Shown: one piece after another, positions 45,608-57,682 of the stretch
Layout of the letters: each line of letters begins with the position of its first letter
How positions within the stretch are numbered: position 1 is the first letter of the stretch
NCBI RefSeq assembly: GCF_012489685.1
Contig: NC_080041.1
Span: 27,889,780-27,953,779 of the forward strand
Origin: Lotus japonicus
Lineage: Eukaryota; Streptophyta; Magnoliopsida; Fabales; Fabaceae
Direction: 5' to 3'
Length of the DNA: 64,000 nt
Notes under the pieces: model-generated
Told to the model about the DNA's origin: nothing
Databases searched by the model: none
What the model saw: only the letters and a program-made list of their open reading frames with translations
Made by a program: the position numbers and the translations under genes

Positions 45608-48600
45608 ATGGTGAGACAAACCAGAAGAGATACTGCAGATGCAACCCAGTTCCCTCATATGGTAGTGGGTCAAGCTACAAGCCAAATGGGTCCTGAAGCT
45701 TCTGTAACGCCCCGATTTATCGGGTGTCACACAGTAACTAGTTAACCAATTTTCGTAAAGAATTTTCGCCGATTCGTTTGTTACTCTTGATTAGGTGATA
45801 AAGGTCATATTTACTTTTGAAAGCTCTTGAATACCCTTGATAGAAATCACTTAATATTTTCCGATTCATAACATAACCATAAACAGCGGGTTAAAGAAAC
45901 ACGTTTTGCAATAAACTCATAAAAGGATAAAACATCAACCGTTATAAAATCAACTGTAAGTAAATAAAAAAAACTGTGTCCACACCCACGTATGGAAAAA
46001 CCACGGCGGAAGTAAATAGTTTACATCAGTTACTCAAGTTCTCATAAAACTCAACAAAATAAAATGAAATTCCAAAAGAACGCTCGCTCATAGGGCTCCC
46101 AGTCCAGCTATCAGTGTGACGGTCACTCGGCAGGTTCATCCTTTGGTTTCTCATCGTCTACCACCTGTCTCCTCTTCCTGGGTCTCGGTCCAACTAAGTT
46201 GTTGTGAATCCACCGTGCGCCCCCTCCATAGAGTCGTTGTCCTGTAACCGAAGCGTCTGACCCGTCTTGAGGCACGAACTCAGCAGGTGCCCCAGCCTTA
46301 GGCTCAGCAGGTGTTTCCCCGACTCCCTCGACCTCAGGTAGTAGGAACCTAGGAGGTGGATAGGGCATGTCAAGGATGCCCCCTTCAACCGTGCGAACCT
46401 CCACTATATTGCCGTCCCGGTCCATCCCTATAAAGCTAACATCCCCGACATAAACTCTCCGGATCCCGGAGGAGTCGGCCCTCCAGGCCCGATCGTCTAG
46501 CTACCCATCAAGTCTCAGCCTCCAGCGAGGCACGAACGTCGTTGTCGTCGACGCCATCTACCCCCCCCCCAAATAAACACATAGCAAACAAGAAAGGGTC
46601 AGGTCTAAAAGAAAACACATAATACAATAGATATAATGAGACAACTTCCACAATTTTAAAAAGTAACTATCTCTTTTACATTAGGGCTTAAGATGTTAGT
46701 TAGTCATCTATCGGTTCCTCACTTCACACAACCCACCAAATCTTCCATGGCCATCTTCGTGCTTCCGCAGAGGCACGGTTATCACGGTGAGCGCAGTCAA
46801 CCAAATCCCGTGGAGCCGCAATGATCCACAAAAGTTCACGGTGACCGCAGTCAACCAAATCACGTGAGCCACACCGGCCCACAAAGTTCACGGGTGACCG
46901 CAGTCGACCCAAAATCTCCCTCGCGTGCAAGGTACCATCGTTCTCATGGACCATAGTCTACCTGACCTATGTCCGCTAATTAATTTTACTTGCATGCGAG
47001 TCACAACACTGTTAATTCTCTTTCTCTTTGTTCTTAAGGCTCTAAAGTCAAACCTAGAGTCTTAGTTTCATATCGCAGAAATAAAACACAATCCAAGCGC
47101 CCAAGGGAATTACAGCTGGATGAGCGACCCTTGAACACTATTCGATACACAATACAACCCGCTTAAGATATAACATAGGCATACACGTATGCATGGCACA
47201 TCATGAACAATTATCAAGTAAGGTATCATAGGACTAGTACAAGAAAGCGAAATAAAAGAATTCTCCGAACCCTAAAAAAAATGGGGTTCGGCCGAACCAC
47301 CTTTGTGGCCCTTAGGGTTTTTAAAAAAAATTCTTCTTTTCTTTCCTTTCAAGCACACAAGCCCTAGTACAACCCTAACCATCAATCCATATCAAAATTC
47401 TCAGAATTAGAATCATCACCAACAATCCTCACTCAACATGTCAAAAACAAAGGATTTCACGTAGCCAAGTTTCAAGCATGCATATGGATTTTATCACGTC
47501 ATCATAATTCACTATAAATTCACCAAACGAGAACTCATACGACATGAGCATGAAAACGAAGAAAGTGTGGCCCGATACCCCCAAAATTGGGTTCGGCCGA
47601 ACCAAATATTGGTCCCTAAGGTTTTGCAAAAATTTTTCTTTCTTCCTTTTCATATCCACAAGCATTGTATAGTCCCCAATCATTATCATATTCACCAAAA
47701 TTTCCAGAACTCAAATATTCACTATAGTCATGTTGAAAACAAGCATAACATGGTCCAAAATTAGCAAGGTAGCATGAGATCTAGACATACAAGCATTGGA
47801 CAGTAGCAACACGTCAAAACAAGGCTTACAAGGCATGAATTTCACTGCATAAATTGCAGCACCAAGAACATTCACATGCATCATGCATAGACCTCTAAAA
47901 ATTACCACTTTTCAACTTAGAAATCCATAACATCAACCCTAGCATCATCTGTGAAATTTACAGCAAGCATACCATGCCCAAACCTCATGGAAAAACCATC
48001 AAAACACATCATCACATAAGGCAAATCATGGCAAAATCCCCTAGATATCCTACCCTTCCTAAGACCAGCCCTTACCTTTGTCCTTAGGCTTGAAGAAAAG
48101 ATGGAAGTGAAGAGCAAGGTTCTGGTTTCTCTCCTCTTCTCCCACGCGTGACCTTCCTCTCTCCCTCTCGCTCGCAAACTCCTTCTCTCTCTTGCGCGAA
48201 CACGTCGACGGTGGTGGGGCTTGGGACGGTGACGGCTAGGGTGCAAGGGGAAAGTTTCTCTCACTCTTTCTCCTCTGTTTTACGTGTTTCAGAAGTGCTC
48301 AAGGTATCTTTCTTCAGAATAGTGTGAAAAGAAACCCTTTCCCTCCCAAGACCCTACATAGCCCGCGTCCCCTCTCTCCCTCTCTTGGGCTAGGGTTTGT
48401 TTTCTTTCAAGCCCAACCCAAGTCAAAACCCTTGACCCCATCACTTAAGAACTTACTCAGGTCTGAAACTAATCAAAACCCTCAGCCCTTTTTAGTAATA
48501 TCACGATCACACTCGGAATTGAAAGGAAACAAAACAATGAAATTCGCTGGTACTGTACAGCCAGGACCATCGTCACTAAACCGATGATATCTCGAGCTAC

Positions 48601-51347
48601 AGGGGTCGGAATGACCCGATTCCACTTCGAGAATTTTCTAGACTTAAAGGGCTACAACTCTCATGAAGGAAGTTTTCCCAAATGAAGTCGTTAAGACCCT
48701 CTAAAAATTCACCCAAGTTGACAGTTCTAATCTGCCAGCTATCGAACATTAACTAAAACTTCAATTTTATTCGAACTTCCATAAAATTGTTCCAAATTGA
48801 ACTTAGGGCCTTACAGCTTCTGCTCAAGGTCAAGCTCAAGAGCAAGTTATTCCGATTGCAGAACGGGGCTGTGCCGTTCATTGTGTGAATGCTCCTGAGG
48901 AACTTCAAGTATTGGCAGAATGGAGATTCGACCTCGACAATCTTGCTACAAATGGGTATGATCTTCATCCTGAAGTTCGTGTTCAAGGCTGGGAAAATTA
49001 CTTCAACAGGCTTCGAGGACCGGTGTACGACAAGTTGAACAAGGGATTCTGGAAACACGCTGACTGCGATGACACTCAGGTGGTATCCTACATTCTTGGA
49101 AGGAGGATCATAATTACAGAGAAGTCATTTGTGAACCTACTGGGTGCAGAGACTGCTCATGGGTATCGATTTCAACTTACTGAATCGAAGCTGAAACCCA
49201 AGACGAAGGATGAGACCAACAAGGCCCTGTACACCACATACAAACCGGGCAAGACTGACTACAAGGTGCTGGACCTTCATCCTAAACTCAGAATCTGGCA
49301 CAAGATTCTGCTCAACTGTATCAACCAGAGGCCAAAGGGCAGTTCCCCAGATTACATCAATTTCAGCCAGAAGGCGATGCTGTTCTTCATCCAAGCCAAG
49401 CAAAAGATCTGCCTTCCCCACTTCCTCTTCTCTTACTTGAAGGAGTGTATCAGAAAGTCCTGAACTACTGCCTCCATCAAGTCAGCAATCAAGTATATCC
49501 CTTTTGGGAGATTGCTCTCAGATCTCTTCATTGAGAGCAACCTGGTGCAAGATCTTATCAATGCTGGATGCGTAGAGGATCTAACCACCATTGTTAGTGA
49601 TGTCTTCACTGCGAATTCTCTGAAGAAGATGGGTCTGGTCCAGAAGAAAATTGCCCCAGCTCATGAAGACACATCTTCTAAAATCAGAAAGAGAAGGGTG
49701 CCTCTGAATGACTACCCTCTCTGGACACAGGCAGACAATCCTGAAGCTATTAGGTGCTATGTTGAAGACCTAAGGGCTCAAGGCTTTGAAATTGATCTCG
49801 ATGAATTCTTCAGAAGACTGCCGTCAGCTCCAGAGTTTCCCTCTCCGACCAAGAAGAAAGTTCAGAGGAAGATGGTCTTAGAAGAATCCTCTGAGGAATC
49901 TGATGGTTCTCAGAAGAAGAAGAAGAAGGCTGACCAGCCAAAGAGGAAACATTCCTCCAACCCACTCACTCCTATCCCAGAGTCCCAACCAGCCACTCAA
50001 ACTACTTCACCACCCAATTCACCAAGGTCTTCATTTTTCCAACCTTCTCCCAATGAAGCACCTCTCTGGAATATGCTTCAAAACCAACCCACCGGACCCT
50101 CTGATCCAACCTCACCTATTACCATCCAGTACAACCCATTAACTTCTGAACTCATCATCCCTGATCAACCAGAACCCAACCAACCAGAACCTGAACCCAG
50201 AACTTCTGATCACTCTGTCCCCAGAGCATCAGAACATCTGGTTGCCAGAACCACTGATACAGATTCATCAAGTGTCTTTACTCCTGTCTCTTTCCCAATT
50301 AATGTTGTTGATTCCTCCCCTTCCAACAACTCTGAATCCATTAGAAAATTCATGGAAGTCAGAAAAGAAAAGGTGTCTTCCCTAGAAGAGTATTTCCTCA
50401 CTTGTCCAAGCCCTAGGAGATATCCTGGCCCTAGACCTGAACGTCTAGTTGACCCAGATGAACCTATCTTGGCCAATCCCTTACATGAGGCAGACCTTTT
50501 AGCTCAACAAGCTCAACCTGACCCTATCCAGCAAGAGCCAGTTCAACCAGACCCAGAACAATCTGTGTCTAACCACTCTTCGGTTAGATCACCCAATCCT
50601 CTGGTTGAAACTTCTGAATCACACCTTGGAGCCTCTAAACCTCATGTCCAAACCTGTGACATTGGCTCTCCCCAAGGTGTCTCTGAAGCTCATAGCAGCA
50701 ATCACCCAACCTCTCCAGACCAATACCTCTCCATAGTTCCCTACACTCACCTCAGACCCACCTCTATCTCTGAGTGCATCAATGTGTTTAATCAAGAAGC
50801 TTCTTTGATGCTACGCAACGTGCAAGGTCACACTGACTTGAGTGAGAATCCTGACTCTGTTGCTGAGGAATGGGATAATCTGAGTACTTGGTTAGTTGCT
50901 CAGGTTCTTGCTATGATGAGTCTTCTCATTGCTGAAAGAGATCAGAGGATAGCAGCTGCAAAGAAAAGGTTTGCCAGAAGAGTGGCTCTTCATGAACAAC
51001 AACAGAGACATAAGCTTCTTGAAGCTATTGAAGAGGCCAGAAGAAAGAAAGAACAAGCAGAAGAAGCGGCACGTCAAGCAGCAGCTCAAGCTAAACAAGC
51101 CAGATTAGAGGCAGAGCGACTTGAAGCTGAAGCTGAAGCCCGTAGACTGGCACCAGTGGTTTTTACTCCGGCTGTTTCTGCTTCCACTCCTGCTAATCAA
51201 GCTGCTCAGAATGTTCCTTCTAGTTCTACACAGTCCAGCTCGTCCAGACTCGACCTCATGGAACAACGTCTTGATACTCATGAGTCTATGCTACAGGACA
51301 TGAAACAAATGATGATGGAACTTCTGCGTCGCACTGATAAACCTTAG
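45608..51347 (+). pseudogene. Copia D ORF3, split by solo LTR G2, one stop
   Basis: ATG 45608 (MVRQTRRDTADATQFPHM). Coding runs to 45702, resumes at 48821 and stays in one frame to 51347, about 874 codons once the insertion is discounted. A TGA at 49461-49463 replaces an Arg codon of copy B (CGA-type to TGA). The N-terminal domain is roughly 88% like B by eye. The middle is Pro/Ser-rich and shorter than in B: the basic KKKQKKVR cluster and neighbours are missing. The C-terminus is an Ala/Glu/Arg coiled coil ending RRTDKP. Function unknown, as for B. Confidence 0.88.
45703..48815 (-). mobile_element. Gypsy solo LTR G2 inside copia D ORF3
   Basis: 3113 bp from TGTAACGCCCCG to GGGCCTTACA, flanked by GCTTC at 45698-45702 and 48816-48820. 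No PBS, PPT or pol, so it is a solo LTR left by LTR-LTR recombination. Same family as the G1 5' LTR; orientation reverse. It contains two diverged copies of a block with GGGTTCGGCCGAACCA (near 47284 and 47587). Short ORFs inside have no support. Confidence 0.92.
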
Positions 51348-51569
51348 CTTTAGGTTCTCTTCGTTTTTCTTGCTTAACTTTGTTTTCCTTTTAAAACTTT
51401 GGTTATTTTTTCCTTTAAGCTTCTTTTATTTTTTTTTTTGCTCTGTTAATTACTTTTTCTCTTTGCATATATATTAATATTTATTTGTCACATTGTGTTT
51501 GCAAAAATTTTCTTTATTCATAATCTGTTCATGTTTACATCATACATTCTTTATCTCTTTCCCTAAAGT
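51348..51569. other. Convergent intergenic spacer, copia D
   Basis: T-rich stretch between the ORF3 stop and the antisense stop; likely holds 3' ends for both strands. In C the matching gap is 26161-26377. No specific site assigned. Confidence 0.4.
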
Positions 51570-51962
51570 CTAGAATGGAGGATCCCTCCTCATTCTCCTG
51601 CACTCCTGGCGCTGCTCTGACCTCTCCCTCTCCAGACGATCCAGTGACTACTGGATGTTGTTGAGATTGACGATCTGCTCATCCCTCTCCAGAATTTCTT
51701 CTAAAGTCTTGAGCTTCTTTTCTATGATTTCTTTCTCTTCCAGCAGCTTCAGTTCAAGCTGGCTGAGTTCTTGTACTTCCTCCACGAAGGCAAGGAATTC
51801 CTCTAAGTCATTCTTCAACTCTGGACGCAGGTCTTCTTCTAGTAGTGACCTCGTCAGCTCCGATATGGTCTTTGTACCCTCTGGATGCCTTATATTAAGG
51901 AACAAGTCCTCCTCAAAGGCCTTCCTTCTGAGCTCTTCTAGTGCTACCCTGTATGATGCCAT
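51570..51962 (-). pseudogene. Antisense small coiled-coil ORF of copia D, one stop
   Basis: Homologue of 25768-26160 with the same 131 codons and no indel. ATG at 51962 (MASYRVALEELRRKAFEED). A TAG at 51648-51650 replaces the Tyr codon at position 105; the downstream frame continues to RRMRRDPPF and a TAG at 51570-51572. Most of the 32 or so replacements against C are conservative (Met/Val, Met/Leu, Asp/Glu, Lys/Arg, Ile/Val). TATA at 52015-52022 on the reverse strand. The stop looks recent, because the sequence beyond it is still well conserved. Confidence 0.65.
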
Positions 51963-52210
51963 TTTCCTTTGATGAACTTGCTCGAGTTGTGAAGCTTACC
52001 CCATTCTCCATCGCTTTATATAGGCTTCACTTTCTCTCTGAAAGTTAATGCTCCTACAGTTTCTCGAGGTTAAGTTCTTGGTAACTGGCCCTTTTCTTTA
52101 CTCCCTTGGCCGGTGGTAAACGTTCTTCCTGTGCATTAACTCTTCTATTTATTTCGCCTAACTCTGATTCATGCATCGTTTTAATCTTCTTAAAACTTAG
52201 ACCTTCTCTA

Positions 52211-52765
52211 AGGGGGAGTACCTTGTACTTCAAGCTAAGTTTTTCACACCCCAAGCTTTTTGCTTATGACAAAAAGGGGGAGTACAACCCAGTTTTTGAT
52301 GTGTAAGATGTGTTAGTGTGATTTATTTTTCTTTTGGAGAATTTAAGAGTTCCACCTTTATGACCATAGATGTGTCACTGGGCAAATACAAGGAATACAT
52401 TTCACTTCTTCTGAAGTGATTTCAGTTTGACTCTGATACCCAATACTCTGATACCTTGTCCGATGACTCTGATTACTTATGCGCTCTGATTACTCTATTT
52501 TCATCTATGTCATAAGTTTTTCACTCTGAACTCTTATATTATTTAGCTCAGAATCTAGACTTTTCTAACGTTTTCATCAAGTATTAGATTCAGGGGGAGC
52601 TAAGCTCAGAATCAAGCAGTGACTTGAATTCAGAATGAGCAAGATAAACTATTCACATCAGGATAAGTCTTACTCTATATCTCTATACTCTAAGTGAATT
52701 CAGTTTAATGTTTAAGAATTGTTCATCAAAAATCTTAGTTTTGTCATCATCAAAAAGGGGGAGAT
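52211..52765 (+). promoter_or_regulatory. Multiple polypurine tracts, copia D
   Basis: AGGGGGAG cores at about 52211-52219, 52271-52283 (with A-run), 52592-52599 and 52751-52765 (AAAAAGGGGGAGAT, directly before the 3' LTR). Order and flanks match C. Known Sirevirus feature. 52023-52210 is the AT-rich upstream region of the antisense ORF. Confidence 0.75.
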
Positions 52766-53973
52766 TGTAAGATCAAGTTTTGATCTAGTAGTACAACTCT
52801 ATGTTTTGATAATTACAAGTTAACCTTTTGATATGAACAATTATGGTACTCTAACGTGTTTTTCTGAGTGTGCTATTTATAGGCTCTGACCTCTACTCAA
52901 TCTCACACAAATTAGAAGCACTATGTATAAAGAGTGACCCAAGCAACGCTTTCGCATTGACCATGTTCAATATGAACAGTGGAAAAGCTTCAGAAGTTCT
53001 GAAGCTACACAAACTCTGATGTGGACTCAGTCACTAGAAGCTCTGAAGATCCAGAAGTTCTGATAACCAAGAAACATTGAAGGTTCAGATGTTCTGATGG
53101 TGTAGAAGACTCTGAAGATACAGAAGCTAAATAGTGGAAACTCTGAAGTCCAGAAGCAAGAAACTCTGAAGACCATGTACTTCCCTCTGAGTTCAGAATC
53201 AGAGATACAACGGTCAGAGGATCTGTGCTTTCCCTCTGACTCTGATCAACCGGCTTCACAAGTTCCAACATGAAGCATTCCCCTGATCAGAAGTCTCCTA
53301 GGTTTAAAGGTCAAGTCGCTATCCAAGTACAAAAGCATATGTACTATCCTGACGACCTACCTAACATCCTCAGCCACAGCAGAAGCTGGAATTTCCAGAA
53401 CTGCCCTCCAACGGTAGCAATTCCATGCAACGTTCAACCCTAATCCTTGGAGTATAAATAGTGACTGAAGATTGAAAGAAGCGGCTAGAAGCATTCACAC
53501 ACGCACAAGAAATATTCAAATCCTTCTAAGCTTTCTTTCATCCTGAAATTCATTGTGTTTACTATAAGCTTTTTAGAAGCACTTTCTTTGTAAACAAGAA
53601 CTTCATATACAGTTGTATAGTTTTCCTTTAGGAGATCAAGGTTGATCGGATCCTAGAGAAGACTAAGAGAGTGAATCTTAGTGTGAGCTAAGTCAGTGTA
53701 TTGTTAGTCACTTGTAGGTTTCAAGTGCAGTTGTAACACATACCTGATTAGTGGATTGCCTTCATTCTAAGAAGGAAGAAATCACCTTAACGGGTGGACT
53801 GGAGTAGCTTGAGTGATTTATCAAGTGAACCAGGATAAAATCCTTGTGTGCTTTTCTATCTCTCATCTTTAGCACTTAGTTCTCGAAAAGATTTGTTAAA
53901 ATCTTTAAGGTGGAAGTTTTATCTTTAAAAACGTTATTCAAACCCCCCCTTTCTACCGTTCTTCATACCTTCA
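52766..53973 (+). repeat. 3' LTR of copia D
   Basis: 1208 bp, TATA 53453-53460, palindrome 52986-53006. Ends TACCTTCA, followed by TCCCT. Confidence 0.95.
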
Positions 53974-54770
53974 TCCCTCTCTTGTCTTTCGTTTATTTTT
54001 CTTGTTCATAGGTTAGTTAGTTAGTTTCTAAGCCTTGAACAAGGTCATTCTCAATATGCTCTGTGGTTGCAGCTTAAGCTGATCTGCCAAATCCAGAAGA
54101 GAATAATTTTAATCAAGTTGTTTAGAAATGCTTATCTATTTTAGGGTTTTCTTAAAAAAAAATTTGATGTTCTTAGTTTGTTCTTTTGACCTTCAAAGAA
54201 GAAAGGATTTTATAAAGGAGGTTTTGATCTTGGGAGGATTGAATCTATGCGAAAATTATGTTTTTCTTCGAAAGTTCTTCAAGTGTTCTTATGATCTTCA
54301 AGCAAAATGTTTTAGAAAAGAATGTTTGATCTTATGAAAGAAATGATTTTGGATTTTCAAGGTTTTTGGGGGGAATTTCGTGATCAACAAGGGGATGGGC
54401 TTATGATCGATTCGATTGTTAATGTTACTCTGTCCGTTCGTTGGTAGGAAATTTCCTAGTGTAGATCTACCTTCAAGGAGCGACCCGAGACTTCTAGGAA
54501 AGCGTACCTTTGAGGTAAGGGCACTTCGGCTACGATTGATTGTGATTGTTAGAAAGCATGATACTAGGACTATCGATGATATATGTGCTAGATATGTTAT
54601 ATGATGATAATGCAATAAATGTTAGCTAGTATTATTATGAACATGCCTTTATGCCTAGGGTTTTAGCTACATTTATTGATATGCATGCAAGTTACTATGT
54701 GATGATATTTGGTTCATATGAGATGAACGTGATAGGCTTAGGGCCTAGTGATGATGATTGACTTGCATGG

Positions 54771-57682
54771 TGTAAGACCCGGTTTTATAGCATATTATTT
54801 TAATAATAATATTCGGTGAATTTCTTGTGCTATATGTGATATTATGCCTTTTAAAAAGGGTACTTAATTTTTAGAAGAAATATTAAGTCTTAGAAACCTC
54901 TAGACGTTGATGTGCGCGATGATACGAGCATTTTGACTGTAATATTGCTAGGGTTCTGCGACGACGACTTTTAGGTCAAAATCGGCCCGACAGGAGCGAT
55001 GAGTTGGCGAATCAAGTCGACGGGGACGATTTCGTGGGCCGCACTTTATGGGGAGATGCTGGGAATGATTTTAAGAATATTCTATGAGAGAATATTCCTT
55101 GGTTTTATTTTTGAAGGTTTTATTTAAGTAAAATAGGGTTTTATTTAAATAAAATGCATTTAAATAATTTTAACCTATGGTTTAATATCAAAATTAATTC
55201 TGAAAATATTTTTGAGGTATTATGGAGATGATGCACGAATTTTTGGAGCCAAAATTATTGATAAGGATTTTTTTAAATTTTAAATTTGAAGTTTTGATGC
55301 ATTTAGGAGGGAAATGGTGCATTTAATGCATTAATTATTTTGGGGTTTTTATTTAAATTATTATTTTAAATATTTTTGGAGAAAATCTGAGCATGGAGAG
55401 TGTGTTGGGCGGCCAAGGCTTGTGGACGAAGGAAAATGAGACTTTTGCAAGTAATTTCCTTTTCTAGCTAGGTTTTATGAAGGAGAGATATTAGGGATTT
55501 TGATTCTTTGACTTTCAATTAATGGGGGATTGATTTCTAAACTTTTAAAACCTCCAAGGATATTTTCACATCTTATTTAAAACCCTTTGGATTCAGATTT
55601 ATATATTCTAAAAGATTAAGGATTTAAATGATAGTTTTAAAAGGGATTTAATTAGGAAATAAGCCAAATTTTGAGGACCGAATCAAGGAAGGTTGGAAGA
55701 GTCTAGAAACACTAAAATGGGCTGCAAATTTCGTGGGTTTGGGCTTCTTCTTGGGGAGAAATAAAAGGATTTAATGCTTGGCTCTCACCCCTCACTATAA
55801 ATAGAGCCTTTCCCCCTCTCATTTCTTCACACCAAGAGCTCTCCTCTCCTCTGCATTTGCGTGAGCTCTCTCTCCCTCTCTTGTCTTTCTTTTATTTTTC
55901 TTGTTCTTAGGTTAGTTTAGTTTCTAAGCCTTGAGCAAGGACATTCTCAATATGCTCTGTGGTTGCAGCTTAAGCTGATCTGCCAAATCCAGAAGAGAAT
56001 GATTTTAATCAAGTTGCTTAGAAATGTTTATCTATTTGAGGGTTTTCTCAAAGAAGTTCTTGATGTTCTTATTTTGTTCTTATGATCTTCAAAGAAAGGA
56101 TTTTATAAAGGAGGTTTTGATCTTGGGAGGATTGAATCTATGCGAAAATTATGTTTTTCTTCGAAAGTTCTTCAAGTGTTCTTATGATCTTCAAGCAAAA
56201 TGTTTTAGAAAAGAATGTTTGATCTTATGAAAGAAATGATTTCGGATTTTCAAGGTTTTTGGGGGGGGGAATTTCGTGATCAACAAGGGGATGGGCTTAT
56301 GATCGATTCGATTGTCCGATTAGTAACGTTACTCTGTCCGTTCGTTGGTAGGAAATTTTCAAGTGTAGATCTAGCTTCAAGGAGCAACCCGAGACTTCTA
56401 GGAAAGCGTACCTTGAGGTAAGGGCACTTCGGCCTCGGCCTAGATAAATTGTTTGTGATTGTGATTGTTAGCAAGCATGATGCTAGATATGCTATATGAT
56501 GATGCAATAAATGCTAGCTAGTGTTATTATGAACATGCCTATATGCCTAGGGTGTTAGCTATATTTATTGCTATGCATGCAAGTTATTATGCAATGATAT
56601 GTTGTTCATAAGAGATGAACGTGATGGGCTTAGGGCCTAGTGATGATGACTGACTTGCATGGCATGCATTGTGGACCAAGTGACCTGGATTGGGCTTGGT
56701 TGGCCACAACTAGTGACCTGGATTGGGCTAGTTGATGGTGACGTTCAGGGGATGGACCTGAACAAAGGACGAACGTGAAACGACAGTGCGTTGGAGAGGT
56801 CCAACCCCGATCATCAAGCTGTTGGGCAGCGGTGCGTTGGAGATGTCCAACCCCGATCGTGGAGTCGTGTTCGTCCTGCCTTTCCATGAGGGATTGGCTT
56901 ATGGATATCCAAAGCGTCTGCATGCATGTGCACGAGCATTGACTAACAATAAACTATGAGATAGTTCCCTATACTTGTGAAACTTAGAATTATGAGATAG
57001 TTCCCTATACTTGTGAACCTTAGAACTTAATATAGTTCCCATATTTGTGAATGTTAGCTTAGTGAAGAACTTGTGATTGATAGGGTAGTATACCCTACTT
57101 ATGATATGTGTGTGTTAGAAGTTGACCCATGCTTGTTTGCTTGTTTGCTGTTTGTTGTTTGGGGCGCTTAACGCCTAGACAACAAGCATGCGTGTGATCA
57201 GTCGAGATGCGACCCTATATCTGCTTGTTGTGGACGGCGGCAAGGCTCGAGACATCGACCGCGCAACTGATGGTTCAGCTATGGGATTGGCGAGAGCAAA
57301 GGATGCGAGACGATATGATGCGAGCGTTGGAGGAGGCCTTAGAGGGCACGCGGCCTATGAGTCGGGTATTGAGTGTGAAAATTGAGTCTGTACTTGGGGG
57401 TGAGCTGAGTTTGTTTATAGGGTTCGAACCTAACCTAGAGACCTTCTTGTTGTGTTGGCTCGGGAGCGGTCGAACACTAGTTTAATCATTATGTTTTAAT
57501 TTGAAAGAATCATTGTACGCTTCCAAAGCTTTTATTAATAAAATGAATTATTCAGTCTATTTCTCAAGTTACTACTTTTTATTTGTAAGCATTGTTATCG
57601 AAAAGTTTTATTCCAACGAAAATTTATACACGTTTTTGGAAAAAGGTTACTAAAGTGACCCTCGAGAAATCGGGGCGTTACA
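54771..57682 (+). mobile_element. Gypsy solo LTR Y inside LTR X
   Basis: 2912 bp, TGTAAGACCCGG to GGGGCGTTACA, flanked by CATGG at 54766-54770 and 57683-57687. It is the same family and orientation as X, so it is an LTR nested in its own kind. No PBS follows its right end. It preserves the uninterrupted version of the site where D entered X. ORFs at 57188-57485 recur in X at 58151-58508 and have no independent support. Confidence 0.92.

Larger units (their letters stand above)
39651..53973 (+). mobile_element. Sirevirus-type Ty1/copia copy D, full-length, nested host
   Basis: 14.3 kb including a 3.1-kb nested LTR. Target duplication TCCCT (39646-39650, 53974-53978). The empty site survives in LTR Y at about 55874-55890 (CTCTCTCTCCCTCTCTTGTC). 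Both LTRs are 1208 bp and show about a dozen differences by eye, so D is older than C. Order: LTR, PBS, fused gag-pol, spacer, ORF3 (interrupted), antisense small ORF, four purine tracts, LTR. Nonsense codons in pol, ORF3 and the antisense ORF disable it. Confidence 0.95.

Noticed and set aside
48324..48587. 87-codon ORF in solo LTR G2
   Set aside because: No homologue in the related G1 LTR region, no domain; compositional ORF.
57188..57485. Overlapping 65- and 92-codon ORFs in LTR Y, with counterparts at 58151-58508 in LTR X
   Set aside because: The two LTRs are close relatives, so frame conservation is uninformative; the ORFs overlap in two frames and lie where U3/R sequence is expected.
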